From contig NZ_CP006367.1 of the NCBI RefSeq assembly GCF_001442755.1, forward strand, positions 3,348,001-3,412,000: a DNA stretch of 64,000 nt, written 5' to 3'. How positions within the stretch are numbered: the stretch's first letter is position 1; each line of letters opens with the position of its first letter. Positions 24,923 through 33,802 of this stretch are shown here, piece by piece. The notes under the pieces are model-generated. The model worked only from the letters and a program-made list of their open reading frames with translations. It was not told the DNA's origin and ran no database searches. The position numbers and the translations under genes are program-made. This DNA is from Aureimonas sp. AU20 (GTDB taxonomy: Bacteria > Pseudomonadota > Alphaproteobacteria > Rhizobiales > Rhizobiaceae).

Positions 24923-26410
24923 CTATAATCTTGCGCTCACCTTTCCATTCAACGTGAACACTAGACCTTGGGTTGCATAATCCAGCTTTGCTACACCTTG
25001 GAAATAGGGTGCCACGATCCGCTGGACGAGGCGCGTTCCAAAGCCTGACCGGACGGGAACCTCGACGCTGGGGCCGCCCGACTCCTGCCACCGGAAGGTG
25101 AAATCTCCGTCCGATTTGGCATCCCATTCTATCTCGACCTGACCCGTATCGTTCGAAAGCGCCCCGTATTTGACGGCGTTGGTGGCGAGTTCGTGCAGCG
25201 CCAGCGATAGGCCGAGCGCCTTCTGGCTGCTGAGCGTGACCGGGCCGCCGGAAATGCGGAACCGCCCGCGCGCATGGTCGAGCACGCTCAAGGCGGCATC
25301 CACCACCTCGCGAATGTCGGCGCTGTCCCAGTCCACCCTTGTCAGGATGTCCTGCGCGCGGGCCAGCGCGGCGATGCGGCCGGAAATGGCCTCCCGCCCC
25401 TCTTCCACGGTCTTCACCTGCCGCAGCGTCTGCGTGGCGATGGCCTGCACCATGGCCATGGAGTTCTTCATGCGATGGGCCATCTCGCGCATCAGCTCGA
25501 TGCGCTGCTGCTCGGCCATGATACGCGATGTGACGTCGTAGCCCTCCACCAGAATGCCGACCACGGCATTCGCCTCGTCACGAACCGGCTGGTAGACGAA
25601 GTCGAGGAAGCGCTCCACCTGAGGCCCACCAGGCTCGTTTTGGGTCACGAAGCGCGCCCCGCTCTGCGCGTGCGCCTCGCCGCTGGCGAAGGCCTCGGCC
25701 AGAAGCGCGCCATAGCCCTGCTCCATCGCCTCCGGCAGCGCCTCGCCGATCGTGCGGCCAATGAGGTCACGATCGCCGACGAGCCTGAGATAGGCCGGAT
25801 TGGCCCATTCGAACCGATGCTCCGGCCCGTTCATCATGGCCATGAAGCTCGGCGCCTGCTGGAACATCTGCTGAAACCGGGCGCGCTCGGCCGCCATCCG
25901 GCGCCGCGCGATGACCTCGCCCGTGGTTTCCGTGCAGGCGCAGAACATGCCCCCGACCTCGCCGTTTTCGACGCGCACCGGCGTATAGGAGAAGGCGAAA
26001 TGCGTCTCCTCGGGATAGCCGTTGCGGTGCATCGTGAACTCGATGTCGTCCATATGCGTGGACACGCCGGCATAGGCCCGGTCCAGAATCGGCTTCACGA
26101 CATCCCACAGGTCGAACCAGAGATCGTGGAACGGACGCCCCAGCGCGCGCGGATGGCGCTGGCCGCACATGGCGGCATAGCCGTCGTTATAGAGGGTGAT
26201 CTGCTCGCGCCCCCAGACCACGAGCATGGGCTGGCGCGAACCGAGCATGATGCCGACGACCGTGCGCAGGCTCTGCGGCCACGCCTCCACCGCGCCGAGC
26301 GCGGTGGCGGACCAGTCGGTCTGCCGCATCAGCTCGCCGCATTCTCCGCCTCCCTCCAGAAACGAAAAGCCCACGTCGCCTGCGGCGCGCAGCACCGTTT
26401 CCCCTGACAA
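24923..26410 (-). CDS. PAS-containing HWE-type sensor histidine kinase
   Basis: 495 aa, no membrane segments, so cytoplasmic. The N-terminal part (about 25-160) is PAS-like (WPQSLRTVVGIMLGSRQPMLVVWG). A second PAS domain lies at about 175-300 with EGYDVTSR at its end. The HisKA_2/HWE region has the phospho-acceptor His in MAHRMKNSMAMVQAIA (about 318); the ATP-binding domain has LHELATNAVKYGALS and the W-x-E motif FRWQES. The assigned start is a TTG with a purine-rich site upstream. It probably phosphorylates the receiver encoded next to it. The HWE class is common in rhizobia. Confidence 0.92.
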   Translation of the reverse strand: MSGETVLRAAGDVGFSFLEGGGECGELMRQTDWSATALGAVEAWPQSLRTVVGIMLGSRQPMLVVWGREQITLYNDGYAAMCGQRHPRALGRPFHDLWFDLWDVVKPILDRAYAGVSTHMDDIEFTMHRNGYPEETHFAFSYTPVRVENGEVGGMFCACTETTGEVIARRRMAAERARFQQMFQQAPSFMAMMNGPEHRFEWANPAYLRLVGDRDLIGRTIGEALPEAMEQGYGALLAEAFASGEAHAQSGARFVTQNEPGGPQVERFLDFVYQPVRDEANAVVGILVEGYDVTSRIMAEQQRIELMREMAHRMKNSMAMVQAIATQTLRQVKTVEEGREAISGRIAALARAQDILTRVDWDSADIREVVDAALSVLDHARGRFRISGGPVTLSSQKALGLSLALHELATNAVKYGALSNDTGQVEIEWDAKSDGDFTFRWQESGGPSVEVPVRSGFGTRLVQRIVAPYFQGVAKLDYATQGLVFTLNGKVSARL

Positions 26411-26754
26411 ATCAGCTCGCCTTTCCCTATGTCCCCCTTTTGTTCATATCGGAGAGGCCCGCCGGAAATCCAACGGAAAAAAGGGGGCATGATTGTCAGG
26501 CTGGTGTCTTTCTGCATGGCTGGCAATCGCTGGCGCGCGCCGAAATGCCTTGACGCCCGGTCCGCATGCGCCGATATGGGAGCCACATACCCGCGTTTGC
26601 GCAGTGCCCGCTTCCCCCGACTATTTGGGGTCAGGCCATCGGGCGCCTGCTGGCTGCAATGTTTGCCAGCCGCGGTCCGTGCTGATCTGCTCCCGCGCAG
26701 GAACGGTCAGCCGTTTATCGGCCTCCACAGGCCGAAGCCAGTCAAAGGCACTCC
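26411..26754. other. Divergent intergenic region with the helicase leader
   Basis: No gene. The left part would hold the promoter of the kinase gene; CCCCCTTTT (26433-26441) and AAAAGGGGG (26479-26487) are inverted copies. The right part shows several hairpins in the presumed helicase mRNA leader: CCCC/GGGG at 26615-26630, GCTGGC/GCCAGC at 26649-26670, GGCCT/AGGCC at 26720-26733. AAAGG lies just before the TTG start of the helicase gene. Confidence 0.5.
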
Positions 26755-28161
26755 TTGACCCAGACGAACTTCCAGGCGCTCGGCCTTGCCGACGCGCTTC
26801 TGTCCGCCCTTGCGGCGATGGACTTCACCGTGCCCACGCCGATCCAGGCGCAGGCCATTCCCGCCGTTCTGAAGAATCGCGACGTTCTCGGCATCGCGCA
26901 GACCGGCACCGGCAAGACCGCCGCCTTCTCGCTTCCCATCATCGACGCGCTGCTGCGCCAGGGCGCCCGGCCGAAGTCCGGCTCCGCCAAGGTTCTCGTG
27001 CTCGCCCCGACGCGTGAGCTCGCGATCCAGATCGCCGAGAACGTGAAGGGCTTCACGGCCGGCACACCGATCCGCCACATGACCGTCTTCGGCGGCGTTT
27101 CCATCCGTCCGCAGATGGAAGCGGCCCGTCGCGGCGTCGACATCGTGATCGCGACCCCCGGTCGCCTTCTCGACCTGATCGACCAGCGCGGCCTGACCCT
27201 GTCCGACATCAGCCACGTCGTGTTCGACGAGGCGGACCGGATGCTCGACATGGGCTTCATCCGCGACATAACCCGCATCGTGAAGATGCTGCCCTCCGAC
27301 CGACAGTCGCTCCTGTTCTCGGCCACCATGCCGGACAACATCGCCTCGCTGGCCGCCAAGCTCCTGAAGAACCCGGTTCGCGTCGAAGTGACGCCGGAAG
27401 TCGTGACGGTCGAGAAGATCGAGCAGAGCGTCTTCCTGGTGCCGCAGAAGATGAAGAAGCACTGGCTGATCAAGCATCTGCCGGGCTTCGACAAGGCGGT
27501 GATCTTCACCCGCACCAAGCATGGCGCCAACCGCCTGTCGGAAGACCTGGAAAAGGCCGGTATCGGCGCGCTGGCGATCCATGGCAACAAGAGCCAGGGC
27601 GCGCGTCAGCGGGCACTGTCCGAGTTCCATGCCGGCAAGCTGAAGGTTCTCGTCGCCACCGACATCGTGGCGCGCGGCATCCATGTCGATGACATCAGCC
27701 ATGTCGTGAATTTCGACCTGCCGGAAGAGCCGGAAAGCTATGTGCACCGCATCGGCCGCACGGCCCGCGCCGGCAAGTCCGGCATCGCGGTCACCCTGTG
27801 CGATCCGTCCGAGCGCTCCAAGCTGCGCCAGGTCGAGAAGCTGACGGGCCTTCGCTTCGACGTGCAGTCGAACGAGTTCTCCGACGCCTCCGGCGCCCCG
27901 GACGAGCCGCGCGGCGAGCGCGGCCCCCGGCCGCAGCGCTCCGGCCGCCCCGGCGGCGGACGCAGCGAAGCCGGTCGTGGCGGCGGTGGTGGTCGCGGCG
28001 GCCAGTCCGGCGAGCGCCGTCCGCATGGTGAGCATCAGCGCGGCGCTCAGCGCAGCGAGAATGCCGCGCCGCGTGGCGACGAGCGCGACGGCCAGCCGAA
28101 CCGCAACCGCACCCGTCGGCGCAGCCCGCGCCCGCAGGGCGGGACTCGCGTCGCCGGCTGA
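26755..28161 (+). CDS. DEAD-box RNA helicase, RhlE-like
   Basis: 468 aa. ATP-dependent RNA helicase for RNA remodelling in ribosome assembly, decay or cold adaptation. The motifs are in order: Q-motif (FTVPTPIQAQAIP), I AQTGTGKT, Ia PTRELA, Ib TPGR, II DEAD, III SAT, IV VIFTRTK, and VI HRIGRTARAG. After about residue 380 comes a low-complexity Arg/Gly-rich RNA-binding tail with repeated RGG-like stretches, as in RhlE. The start is a TTG preceded by AAAGG six bases away. The leader is structured. A strong terminator follows. Confidence 0.93.
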   Translation: MTQTNFQALGLADALLSALAAMDFTVPTPIQAQAIPAVLKNRDVLGIAQTGTGKTAAFSLPIIDALLRQGARPKSGSAKVLVLAPTRELAIQIAENVKGFTAGTPIRHMTVFGGVSIRPQMEAARRGVDIVIATPGRLLDLIDQRGLTLSDISHVVFDEADRMLDMGFIRDITRIVKMLPSDRQSLLFSATMPDNIASLAAKLLKNPVRVEVTPEVVTVEKIEQSVFLVPQKMKKHWLIKHLPGFDKAVIFTRTKHGANRLSEDLEKAGIGALAIHGNKSQGARQRALSEFHAGKLKVLVATDIVARGIHVDDISHVVNFDLPEEPESYVHRIGRTARAGKSGIAVTLCDPSERSKLRQVEKLTGLRFDVQSNEFSDASGAPDEPRGERGPRPQRSGRPGGGRSEAGRGGGGGRGGQSGERRPHGEHQRGAQRSENAAPRGDERDGQPNRNRTRRRSPRPQGGTRVAG

Positions 28162-28188
28162 GCCGGACCGCCATCCATCCGACAAGCG

Positions 28189-28213
28189 AAAGGGGCCGAA
28201 AGGCCCCTTTTTT
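28189..28213 (+). terminator. Intrinsic terminator after the helicase gene
   Basis: AAAGGGGCC / GGCCCCTTT, a 9-base perfect stem with a GAAA tetraloop, continuing into a run of six T. It lies 28 bases after the stop. Confidence 0.9.
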
Positions 28214-28307
28214 CGTGTCCGCGCCGGGGCCGAGCCGGCAAGGTTGCGCGTCTGCCCCTGCCCCCCATATGCAGGGGCGAAGCAAACGCCAATCGAAAGA
28301 CGGTGAC

Positions 28308-28625
28308 ATGGCCGAGACGGTGAAGGTCGACATCCCCCACAAGCTGACGCGCGAGGCGGCGCGGCAGCGGATCAACGAGGGGTTCGACCGCATTCGGTCC
28401 GAGGCCACCGGCGGCATGCTGAAGTTCGAGGACCAATGGTCGGGCGACCATCTCGACTTTCGCGCCGGAATGCTCGGCCAGCGCATCGTCGGCCGGCTCG
28501 ACATTCTGGACGACCATGTCCATGTCGAGCTCGACCTGCCCGGCTTCCTCGCCTCGCTCGCCAACAAGGTGACGGGCAAGATCCGTTCGGAAGGAACCCT
28601 CCTGCTGGACAGCAAGAAGGCCTGA
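28308..28625 (+). CDS. Polyhydroxyalkanoic acid system family protein
   Basis: 105 aa. Small, soluble, with the family pattern VKVDIPHKLTREAARQRINEG near the N terminus, then WSGDHLDFRAGMLGQRIVGRLDILDDHVHVELDLPGFLASLANKV. Such PHA_gran_rgn proteins are widespread in proteobacteria and were named for links with polyester granules; the precise function is unclear. No PHA synthesis genes are near, although a MaoC-type hydratase lies 16 kb away. I set the start at ATG 28308. Confidence 0.8.
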   Translation: MAETVKVDIPHKLTREAARQRINEGFDRIRSEATGGMLKFEDQWSGDHLDFRAGMLGQRIVGRLDILDDHVHVELDLPGFLASLANKVTGKIRSEGTLLLDSKKA

Positions 28626-28637
28626 GGCCGCTAGCCG

Positions 28638-29150
28638 TCAGCGCGTAGCGGGCGCGCCGTGCAGAGTGGCGTTCTCGGCTACCACGGTCGGGCTTCCCGC
28701 CTCCGTGTCGATGGTGCGGACCAGTCCGAGCCCCGGCACGATCGAGCCCACCTTGACGCGCATCAGCTCGTTGCGCGTCGCCAGCAGCGCCTCGTTGTTG
28801 AACACCATCACGATCTGATAGTCCGCCGGCGTCGGCTCGCTCAGGCGCACGATCTGCGGCACCGGCATGGCGTTCTCCACGTCGATCGAGCCGGTTTCGA
28901 TTCGGTCGAGCTTCGGCGGCATATTGGCGAGCGCGGCCTGCTGGAAATAGTCCGGCGACTTCATCGACACGACGAAGGACCAGCCGAAGAAGCCGGCGGA
29001 CGCGATCGCCAGCAGGACCGAGGCCGAGCCGACAATCCAGTCCGCCGCCGTCCATTCGTCGGAAAAAGGCCCGAGCGACAGGCGTTCGCGCAAAGGTCGC
29101 GGCGCCTGCCCGCTCGCTTCGTCCAGTTCCATTGCCGTCATATCAGACAT
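28638..29150 (-). CDS. Unknown single-pass membrane protein
   Basis: 170 aa. I recognise no family. A cytoplasmic N terminus with basic patches (about 1-35) is followed by one membrane segment (about 38-60, WIVGSASVLLAIASAGFFGWSFVVS) and a periplasmic domain that ends with GSIVPGLGLVRTIDTEAGSPTVVAENATL. The topology is type II and resembles small envelope anchor proteins. It is convergent with the PHA-system-type gene. Codon use fits the host. Confidence 0.7.
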   Translation of the reverse strand: MSDMTAMELDEASGQAPRPLRERLSLGPFSDEWTAADWIVGSASVLLAIASAGFFGWSFVVSMKSPDYFQQAALANMPPKLDRIETGSIDVENAMPVPQIVRLSEPTPADYQIVMVFNNEALLATRNELMRVKVGSIVPGLGLVRTIDTEAGSPTVVAENATLHGAPATR

Positions 29151-29310
29151 GGCGAAATCCTCGGTGCGTGGTTAGCCGAGGGTTGCGCCGAGCCCGTTAA
29201 CGAAGATCGAGCATGGCGCATTGGCGCCGGGCGTATCTCTGCGTAGGGTTAGCCAAGTCTGAATCGACGCCGCCCGATGCGGCGTCCCGCCTCGGAGGTG
29301 ATGGCCTGTG

Positions 29311-29634
29311 ATGCACGATCGACGCCGGGAAGCGCGGCGCAGGACGCGCCTCAGACCCGCCAAGCTCCTGAGTCAGGCGGGGCGGTTCCTCTGCGACTGC
29401 ACGATGGTGGAGCGCTCGCCCCATGGCGCGCGCGTGCGCGCTTTCGCGCCGGTTCAAACCGCGATCCCGGACGAGCTGTTTCTGTTCGACGAGGTCGAAT
29501 CGCACAAGCATCGCGCGCGCATCGTCTGGGCGAACGGCGCCGAACTCGGCCTCGTTTTCGACTCGCTCGCGCTCGCGGTGGAAACGCAGGAGCGCCACCG
29601 CATTGCCGGGCGCTTCTACGCCGTCTCGCCCTGA
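29311..29634 (+). CDS. PilZ-domain-like protein
   Basis: 107 aa. The N terminus is Arg-rich (DRRREARRRTRLRPAKLL), resembling the RxxxR c-di-GMP binding motif of PilZ domains. It is followed by ERSPHGARVR, a possible version of the D/NxSxxG motif, and hydrophobic strands up to IVWANGAELGLVF. PilZ domains bind cyclic di-GMP and act on motility or envelope targets. I call it PilZ-like because the second motif is not perfect. The start is the ATG at 29311; a GTG directly before it is in frame. Confidence 0.65.
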   Translation: MHDRRREARRRTRLRPAKLLSQAGRFLCDCTMVERSPHGARVRAFAPVQTAIPDELFLFDEVESHKHRARIVWANGAELGLVFDSLALAVETQERHRIAGRFYAVSP

Positions 29635-29729
29635 TGCGCGCGAGAGCGTGATGATCGGGCATCTGGCCGCGTCCGCCCGCTGCCGCATGTAAAAGGACTT
29701 GTTCTCCGACGCATCGAGGCCTTGCGGGT

Positions 29730-30992
29730 TTGATTCGAGTTCTGTTGCTGCTTCTCGGCCTGCTTGTCGTGGCTGGCCTCGCCTTTCTGGCCTATGCGCT
29801 GAGCCCGAAGGCCATGGAGCCCGTGCCGCGCCAGAGTCGCGCCGCCTTCTCGGAACTGGCGATCGAGCGCGGCCAGCGCGTGGCGCGGATCGGCAATTGC
29901 CAGGTCTGCCACACGGCGAAGGGTGGCCCCTCCTATGCCGGCGGCTACGGCGTCGAGACGCCCTTCGGCACGATCTACGGCACCAACATCACGCCCGACG
30001 AGGAGACCGGCATCGGCTCCTGGTCGCTCGAGGCCTTTTCGCGCGCCCTGCGCGAAGGCATCGGCCAGCGCGGCGAGCATCTCTATCCCGCCTTTCCCTA
30101 CGACCATTTCACCAAGCTGTCGGACGGCGACGTTTCGGCGCTCTACGCCTTCCTGATGACGCGCGAGCCGGTGCGCCGCGCGGCGCCCGAAAACGACCTG
30201 CCCGCCCTTCTGCGCTTTCGCCCGCTTCTGGCGGGCTGGAAGCTGCTCGGCTTCTCCGAAGGGCGTTTCGAGCCCGACCCCGCCTCTGACGAGCGGGTGG
30301 ACTATGGCCGCTATCTCGTGGAAGGGCCGGGCCATTGCGGCGCCTGCCACACGCCGCGCAATCTCATCCAGGCCGAGAAGAGCTCGCAGGCGCTGGAAGG
30401 GGGCCTATCCGCCGGCTGGTCCGCCCCGGCCATCGCAGGCCGGATCGAGGTCGCCGTGCCCTGGACGCAAGGCACGCTCGAAACCTACCTGCGCGACGGC
30501 TACTCGGTCGACCACGGCGCGGCGGCGGGGCCGATGCAGCCGGTCGGCGTCAATCTGGCCCGCACGCCTGGGGAGGATGCCGGGGCGATCGCGGCCTATC
30601 TTCTATCGGTGATGAATCAAGACGTGCGTCGGCAGGTGGAGCCGTCACAGGCGGAGGCCGCCGAGCGGCTGCCCGGCGCGGCGCTCTTTGCCGGCGCCTG
30701 CGCCCAGTGCCATGGCGGGGGCGCATCCGCGAGTGCGCAGGGCCTCCCCCTGGAGAGGAGCGGCGCGACCCATGCCGAAACGCCGCGCAATCTCGTGAAC
30801 TTCATTCTGCATGGGCGCCAGCCCTCAGCCAGCGCGATCGGCCCGGCCATGCCCGGCTTCGCCGCGATCCTGACGCCGGCACAGGTGGCGGAGATCGCAG
30901 CTTATGTGCGCGCCCGCTATTCCAGCGAGCCGCCCTTCGCCAAGCTGGGCGAGACCGTGGACGAACTTGTCGCCAAGGCGGCGCGGCCGTGA
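29730..30992 (+). CDS. Triheme membrane-anchored cytochrome c
   Basis: 420 aa. N-terminal membrane anchor (about residues 2-24), then three c-type heme motifs: CQVCH (57-61), CGACH (203-207) and CAQCH (324-328). The layout matches the cytochrome subunit of membrane-bound alcohol/aldehyde dehydrogenases and of periplasmic molybdenum hydroxylases. The start is a TTG just before the hydrophobic stretch. It overlaps or abuts the 2Fe-2S subunit gene, so the three-gene unit is likely an operon in which this protein passes electrons from the Mo enzyme to the respiratory chain. Confidence 0.9.
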   Translation: MIRVLLLLLGLLVVAGLAFLAYALSPKAMEPVPRQSRAAFSELAIERGQRVARIGNCQVCHTAKGGPSYAGGYGVETPFGTIYGTNITPDEETGIGSWSLEAFSRALREGIGQRGEHLYPAFPYDHFTKLSDGDVSALYAFLMTREPVRRAAPENDLPALLRFRPLLAGWKLLGFSEGRFEPDPASDERVDYGRYLVEGPGHCGACHTPRNLIQAEKSSQALEGGLSAGWSAPAIAGRIEVAVPWTQGTLETYLRDGYSVDHGAAAGPMQPVGVNLARTPGEDAGAIAAYLLSVMNQDVRRQVEPSQAEAAERLPGAALFAGACAQCHGGGASASAQGLPLERSGATHAETPRNLVNFILHGRQPSASAIGPAMPGFAAILTPAQVAEIAAYVRARYSSEPPFAKLGETVDELVAKAARP

Positions 30993-31012
30993 AGCATAAG
31001 GAAACCGGGGCC

Positions 31013-31498
31013 ATGGTGAGCTTCACCGTCAATGGACGGCGCGTCGAGACGGATGCCGATCCCGCCATGCCGCTTCTCTATCTCCTGCGGGGCGAACTGA
31101 AGCTGAACGGCGCGAAATATGGTTGCGGCGTCGGCCAGTGCGGCTCCTGCGCCGTGCTTGTGGACGGGCGCTCCACTTTTTCCTGCCTCCTGCCGCTGGC
31201 CGCGCTGGCGGGTCGCGAGGTGGTGACGCTGGAGGGGCTGGGCGCCGGCGACAAGCCAGGGCCGGTGCAGGCCGCCTTCATCGCCGAGCAAGCCGCGCAA
31301 TGCGGCTATTGCATTCCCGGCATGATCGTCGCCGTGGAAGGGCTTCTGCGCCGGGATGCCTCGCCCGACGAGGCGGCGATCCGCGAGGCGCTGCAACCCC
31401 ATCTCTGCCGTTGCGGAACGCATGCCCGCATCCTGCGCGCCGCCTTGCGCGTGACGACGCCACGCGCGCCCGCAGCCACGCCGGAGCCCAAGCGATGA
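31013..31498 (+). CDS. 2Fe-2S subunit of a molybdenum hydroxylase
   Basis: 161 aa. Two 2Fe-2S clusters are coded: plant-type ferredoxin cluster with CGVGQCGSC and a later Cys (SCLLPL), and the second cluster with CGYC and CRCG. This is the small subunit of xanthine-oxidase-family enzymes (isoquinoline 1-oxidoreductase alpha type). The start at 31013 has AAGGAAA upstream; an in-frame GTG at 30989 overlaps the cytochrome stop and is the alternative. The stop overlaps the ATG of the large subunit (ATGA). No FAD subunit is present, which fits the two-subunit plus cytochrome layout. Confidence 0.92.
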   Translation: MVSFTVNGRRVETDADPAMPLLYLLRGELKLNGAKYGCGVGQCGSCAVLVDGRSTFSCLLPLAALAGREVVTLEGLGAGDKPGPVQAAFIAEQAAQCGYCIPGMIVAVEGLLRRDASPDEAAIREALQPHLCRCGTHARILRAALRVTTPRAPAATPEPKR

Positions 31499-33729
31499 GC
31501 GCCGGCCTGTCGCGCCGGGCGCTCCTGAAAGGCGGCAGCCTGACGCTCGCCTTTGCCCTCGTGCCCCGGCGGCTGCTGGCGCAGGAGGGCGATCCCGGCG
31601 GCGAAAGCAGGACGGCCGGCGGCGCACTTCCCGGCAGCCTGGAGGACACGCCGCGCCTCGACAGCTGGATCCGCATCGAGGCGGACGGCACGGCCACTGT
31701 CTTCACCGGCAAGGCCGAGTTGGGCCAGGGCGTGCGCACCGCGCTCTGGCAAATCGCGGCCGAGCAGCTCGCCATGGCGCCCGCCACGGTGCGGCTTCGA
31801 ACCGCCGACACCGCCGAGACGCCCAATGAGGGGTTCACCGCCGGCAGCCAGTCGATCAGCGAAAGCGGCATCGCCATCGGTCATGCTGCGGCGGAGGTTC
31901 GCCAGAAGCTCCTCGCGCTGGCGGCGGACCGGCTCGGCGTCCCGGCCGAGACCCTGACGGCCGAGAACGGCGCGATCCTTGCGCCGGACGGGCGAACACT
32001 CGCCTATGGCGCGCTGGTGGAAGGGCTGGATCTCGCGGTGGAGGCGACACAAGGCGCGCCGCTCATCGCGGGCGCCGCCCGCCGCCTCGTCGGCCAGCCC
32101 CTGCCCCGGCTCGACATTCCCGCCAAGCTCACCGGCCGCGAGGCCTATGTGCAGGATATGCGCCCGGAGGGCATGGTGCATGGCCGCATCGTGCGCCCGC
32201 CCGTGCAGGGCGCCCGCCTGCGCGCGGTTGCCAGCGCCCAAGTCGAGGCGATGCCCGGCGTTCTCGCGGTGGTGCGCAATGGCAGCTTTCTCGGCGTCGT
32301 GGCGGAGACGGAATGGCAGGCGATCGCGGCGCGCCGCACGCTCGCAAGCCTTGCCGAATGGGATGCGCCGCCCGCCCGTCCTTCGCTCGCCTCCATCCAC
32401 GACTGGCTGCGCCTCGCCCCGGCCGAGACGAGCGAGATCGCGGCTACGGGCGGTCCCGAGCCGGTGGGCGACCTCGTCACCGCGACCTATCGCCGGGCCT
32501 ATCAGATGCACGGCTCGATCGGCCCGTCCTGCGCGCTTGCCGAAGCGCGAGACGGGCAGCTGACGGTCTGGACCCACACGCAAGGCGTCTTTCCCGACCG
32601 GGACGCCATTGCCGAGTTGACGCGCCTTCCGACTGGGCGAGTGCGCGTGATCCATGTCGAAGGGTCTGGCTGCTACGGCCACAACGGGGCCGACGACGCG
32701 GCAGGCGATGCCGCCCTCTTGGCGCTCGCCCTGCCCGGCCGGCCGGTGCGCCTGCAATGGATGCGCGAGGACGAGCACGGGTTCGAGCCCTATGGCTCGG
32801 CCATGATCTCACAGCTCGGCGCGCGGCTTTCGGCCGAGGGACGGATCACCAGCTGGCGCTACGACGTATGGTCCATGCCGCACTCGACGCGGCCGGGCAC
32901 GGCCGGCAACCTTCTGGCGGGCCAGCTGGTGGAGCCGCCCTTCGCCCCGGAGGAGCCGCGCCCCATCCCGCAGCCGACGGGCGGCGGCGACCGCAACGCC
33001 ATTCCCGGCTACGACCTGCCGAACCTTTCCGTGCAAAACCATTTCGTCGCCGAGATGCCGGTGCGGGTGTCCGCCCTGCGCTCGCTCGGCGCCTATCACA
33101 ACGTCTTCTCGATCGAGAGCTTCATGGACGAGCTCGCGCTGCGCGCGAGCGTCGATCCCGTCGCCTTTCGCCTGGCGCATCTGGCCGACCCGCGCGGGCG
33201 CGCGGTCATAGAGGCGGCGGCAAAGCGCTTCGGCTGGGAACATTGGGCGGCAAAGGGCGAGATGGCCGGCCGGGGCTTCGGTTATGCCCGCTACAAGAAC
33301 CTAGCGGCCTATTGCGCGGTGGCGGTCGAACTCGGGCTCGACCGAGACACGGGGCGGGTGCGGCTCGGCCGCGTGGTCGCGGCCTGCGACAGCGGCGAGG
33401 CGGTGAACCCGGATGGCATCCGCAACCAGATCGAGGGCGGGCTCGTCCAGGCCGCGAGTTGGACCCTGTTCGAGGAAGTGGCCTTCGACGCCGCCGGCCC
33501 CGCCTCGCGCGACTGGTCGAGCTATCCCATCCTGCGCTTTGCCGACGTGCCGGCCTCCGTCGAGGTGCATGTGATCGACCGCGTCGGCGAGCCCTTCCTC
33601 GGCACGGGCGAAGCCGCGCAGGGGCCGATGGCCGCCGCGATCGGCAACGCCCTGGCGCACGCTGCAGGGACCCGCATCCGCGACCTGCCGCTGCGGCCGG
33701 ACCGGATCACCGCCGCGCTCGGCGCCTGA
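31495..33729 (+). CDS. Molybdenum-binding large subunit, IorB/aldehyde-dehydrogenase type
   Basis: 744 aa. The N terminus has a Tat-like signal (SRRALLKGG then a hydrophobic stretch ending LLAQ), so the enzyme is exported folded, with its small subunit, to the periplasm. Residues after about 40 carry the Ald_Xan_dh_C2 domains, with FTGKAELGQGVRTALWQIAAEQ, the RMREDE-like block WMREDEHGFEPYG and the conserved GTGEAAQGPMAAAIGNA near the C terminus. The substrate cannot be read from sequence: isoquinoline-type N-heterocycles and aldehydes are both possible. No dedicated XdhC/CoxI-type chaperone gene is adjacent. Confidence 0.9.
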   Translation: MSAGLSRRALLKGGSLTLAFALVPRRLLAQEGDPGGESRTAGGALPGSLEDTPRLDSWIRIEADGTATVFTGKAELGQGVRTALWQIAAEQLAMAPATVRLRTADTAETPNEGFTAGSQSISESGIAIGHAAAEVRQKLLALAADRLGVPAETLTAENGAILAPDGRTLAYGALVEGLDLAVEATQGAPLIAGAARRLVGQPLPRLDIPAKLTGREAYVQDMRPEGMVHGRIVRPPVQGARLRAVASAQVEAMPGVLAVVRNGSFLGVVAETEWQAIAARRTLASLAEWDAPPARPSLASIHDWLRLAPAETSEIAATGGPEPVGDLVTATYRRAYQMHGSIGPSCALAEARDGQLTVWTHTQGVFPDRDAIAELTRLPTGRVRVIHVEGSGCYGHNGADDAAGDAALLALALPGRPVRLQWMREDEHGFEPYGSAMISQLGARLSAEGRITSWRYDVWSMPHSTRPGTAGNLLAGQLVEPPFAPEEPRPIPQPTGGGDRNAIPGYDLPNLSVQNHFVAEMPVRVSALRSLGAYHNVFSIESFMDELALRASVDPVAFRLAHLADPRGRAVIEAAAKRFGWEHWAAKGEMAGRGFGYARYKNLAAYCAVAVELGLDRDTGRVRLGRVVAACDSGEAVNPDGIRNQIEGGLVQAASWTLFEEVAFDAAGPASRDWSSYPILRFADVPASVEVHVIDRVGEPFLGTGEAAQGPMAAAIGNALAHAAGTRIRDLPLRPDRITAALGA

Positions 33730-33748
33730 CGATCCCTTCAAACGAAAA

Positions 33749-33778
33749 AGGCCCACCCCGATCGCTCGGGGCGGGCCT
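33749..33778. terminator. Bidirectional terminator between the Mo-hydroxylase operon and dctA
   Basis: AGGCCC-CCCCGA / TCGGGG-GGGCCT stem with one mismatch and a TCGC loop, flanked by AAAAA on the left and by CGTCTTTT on the right, so it can act in both directions for the convergent genes. Confidence 0.8.
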
Positions 33779-33802
33779 CGTCTTTTGGGTCGAGCCGTCC
33801 GC

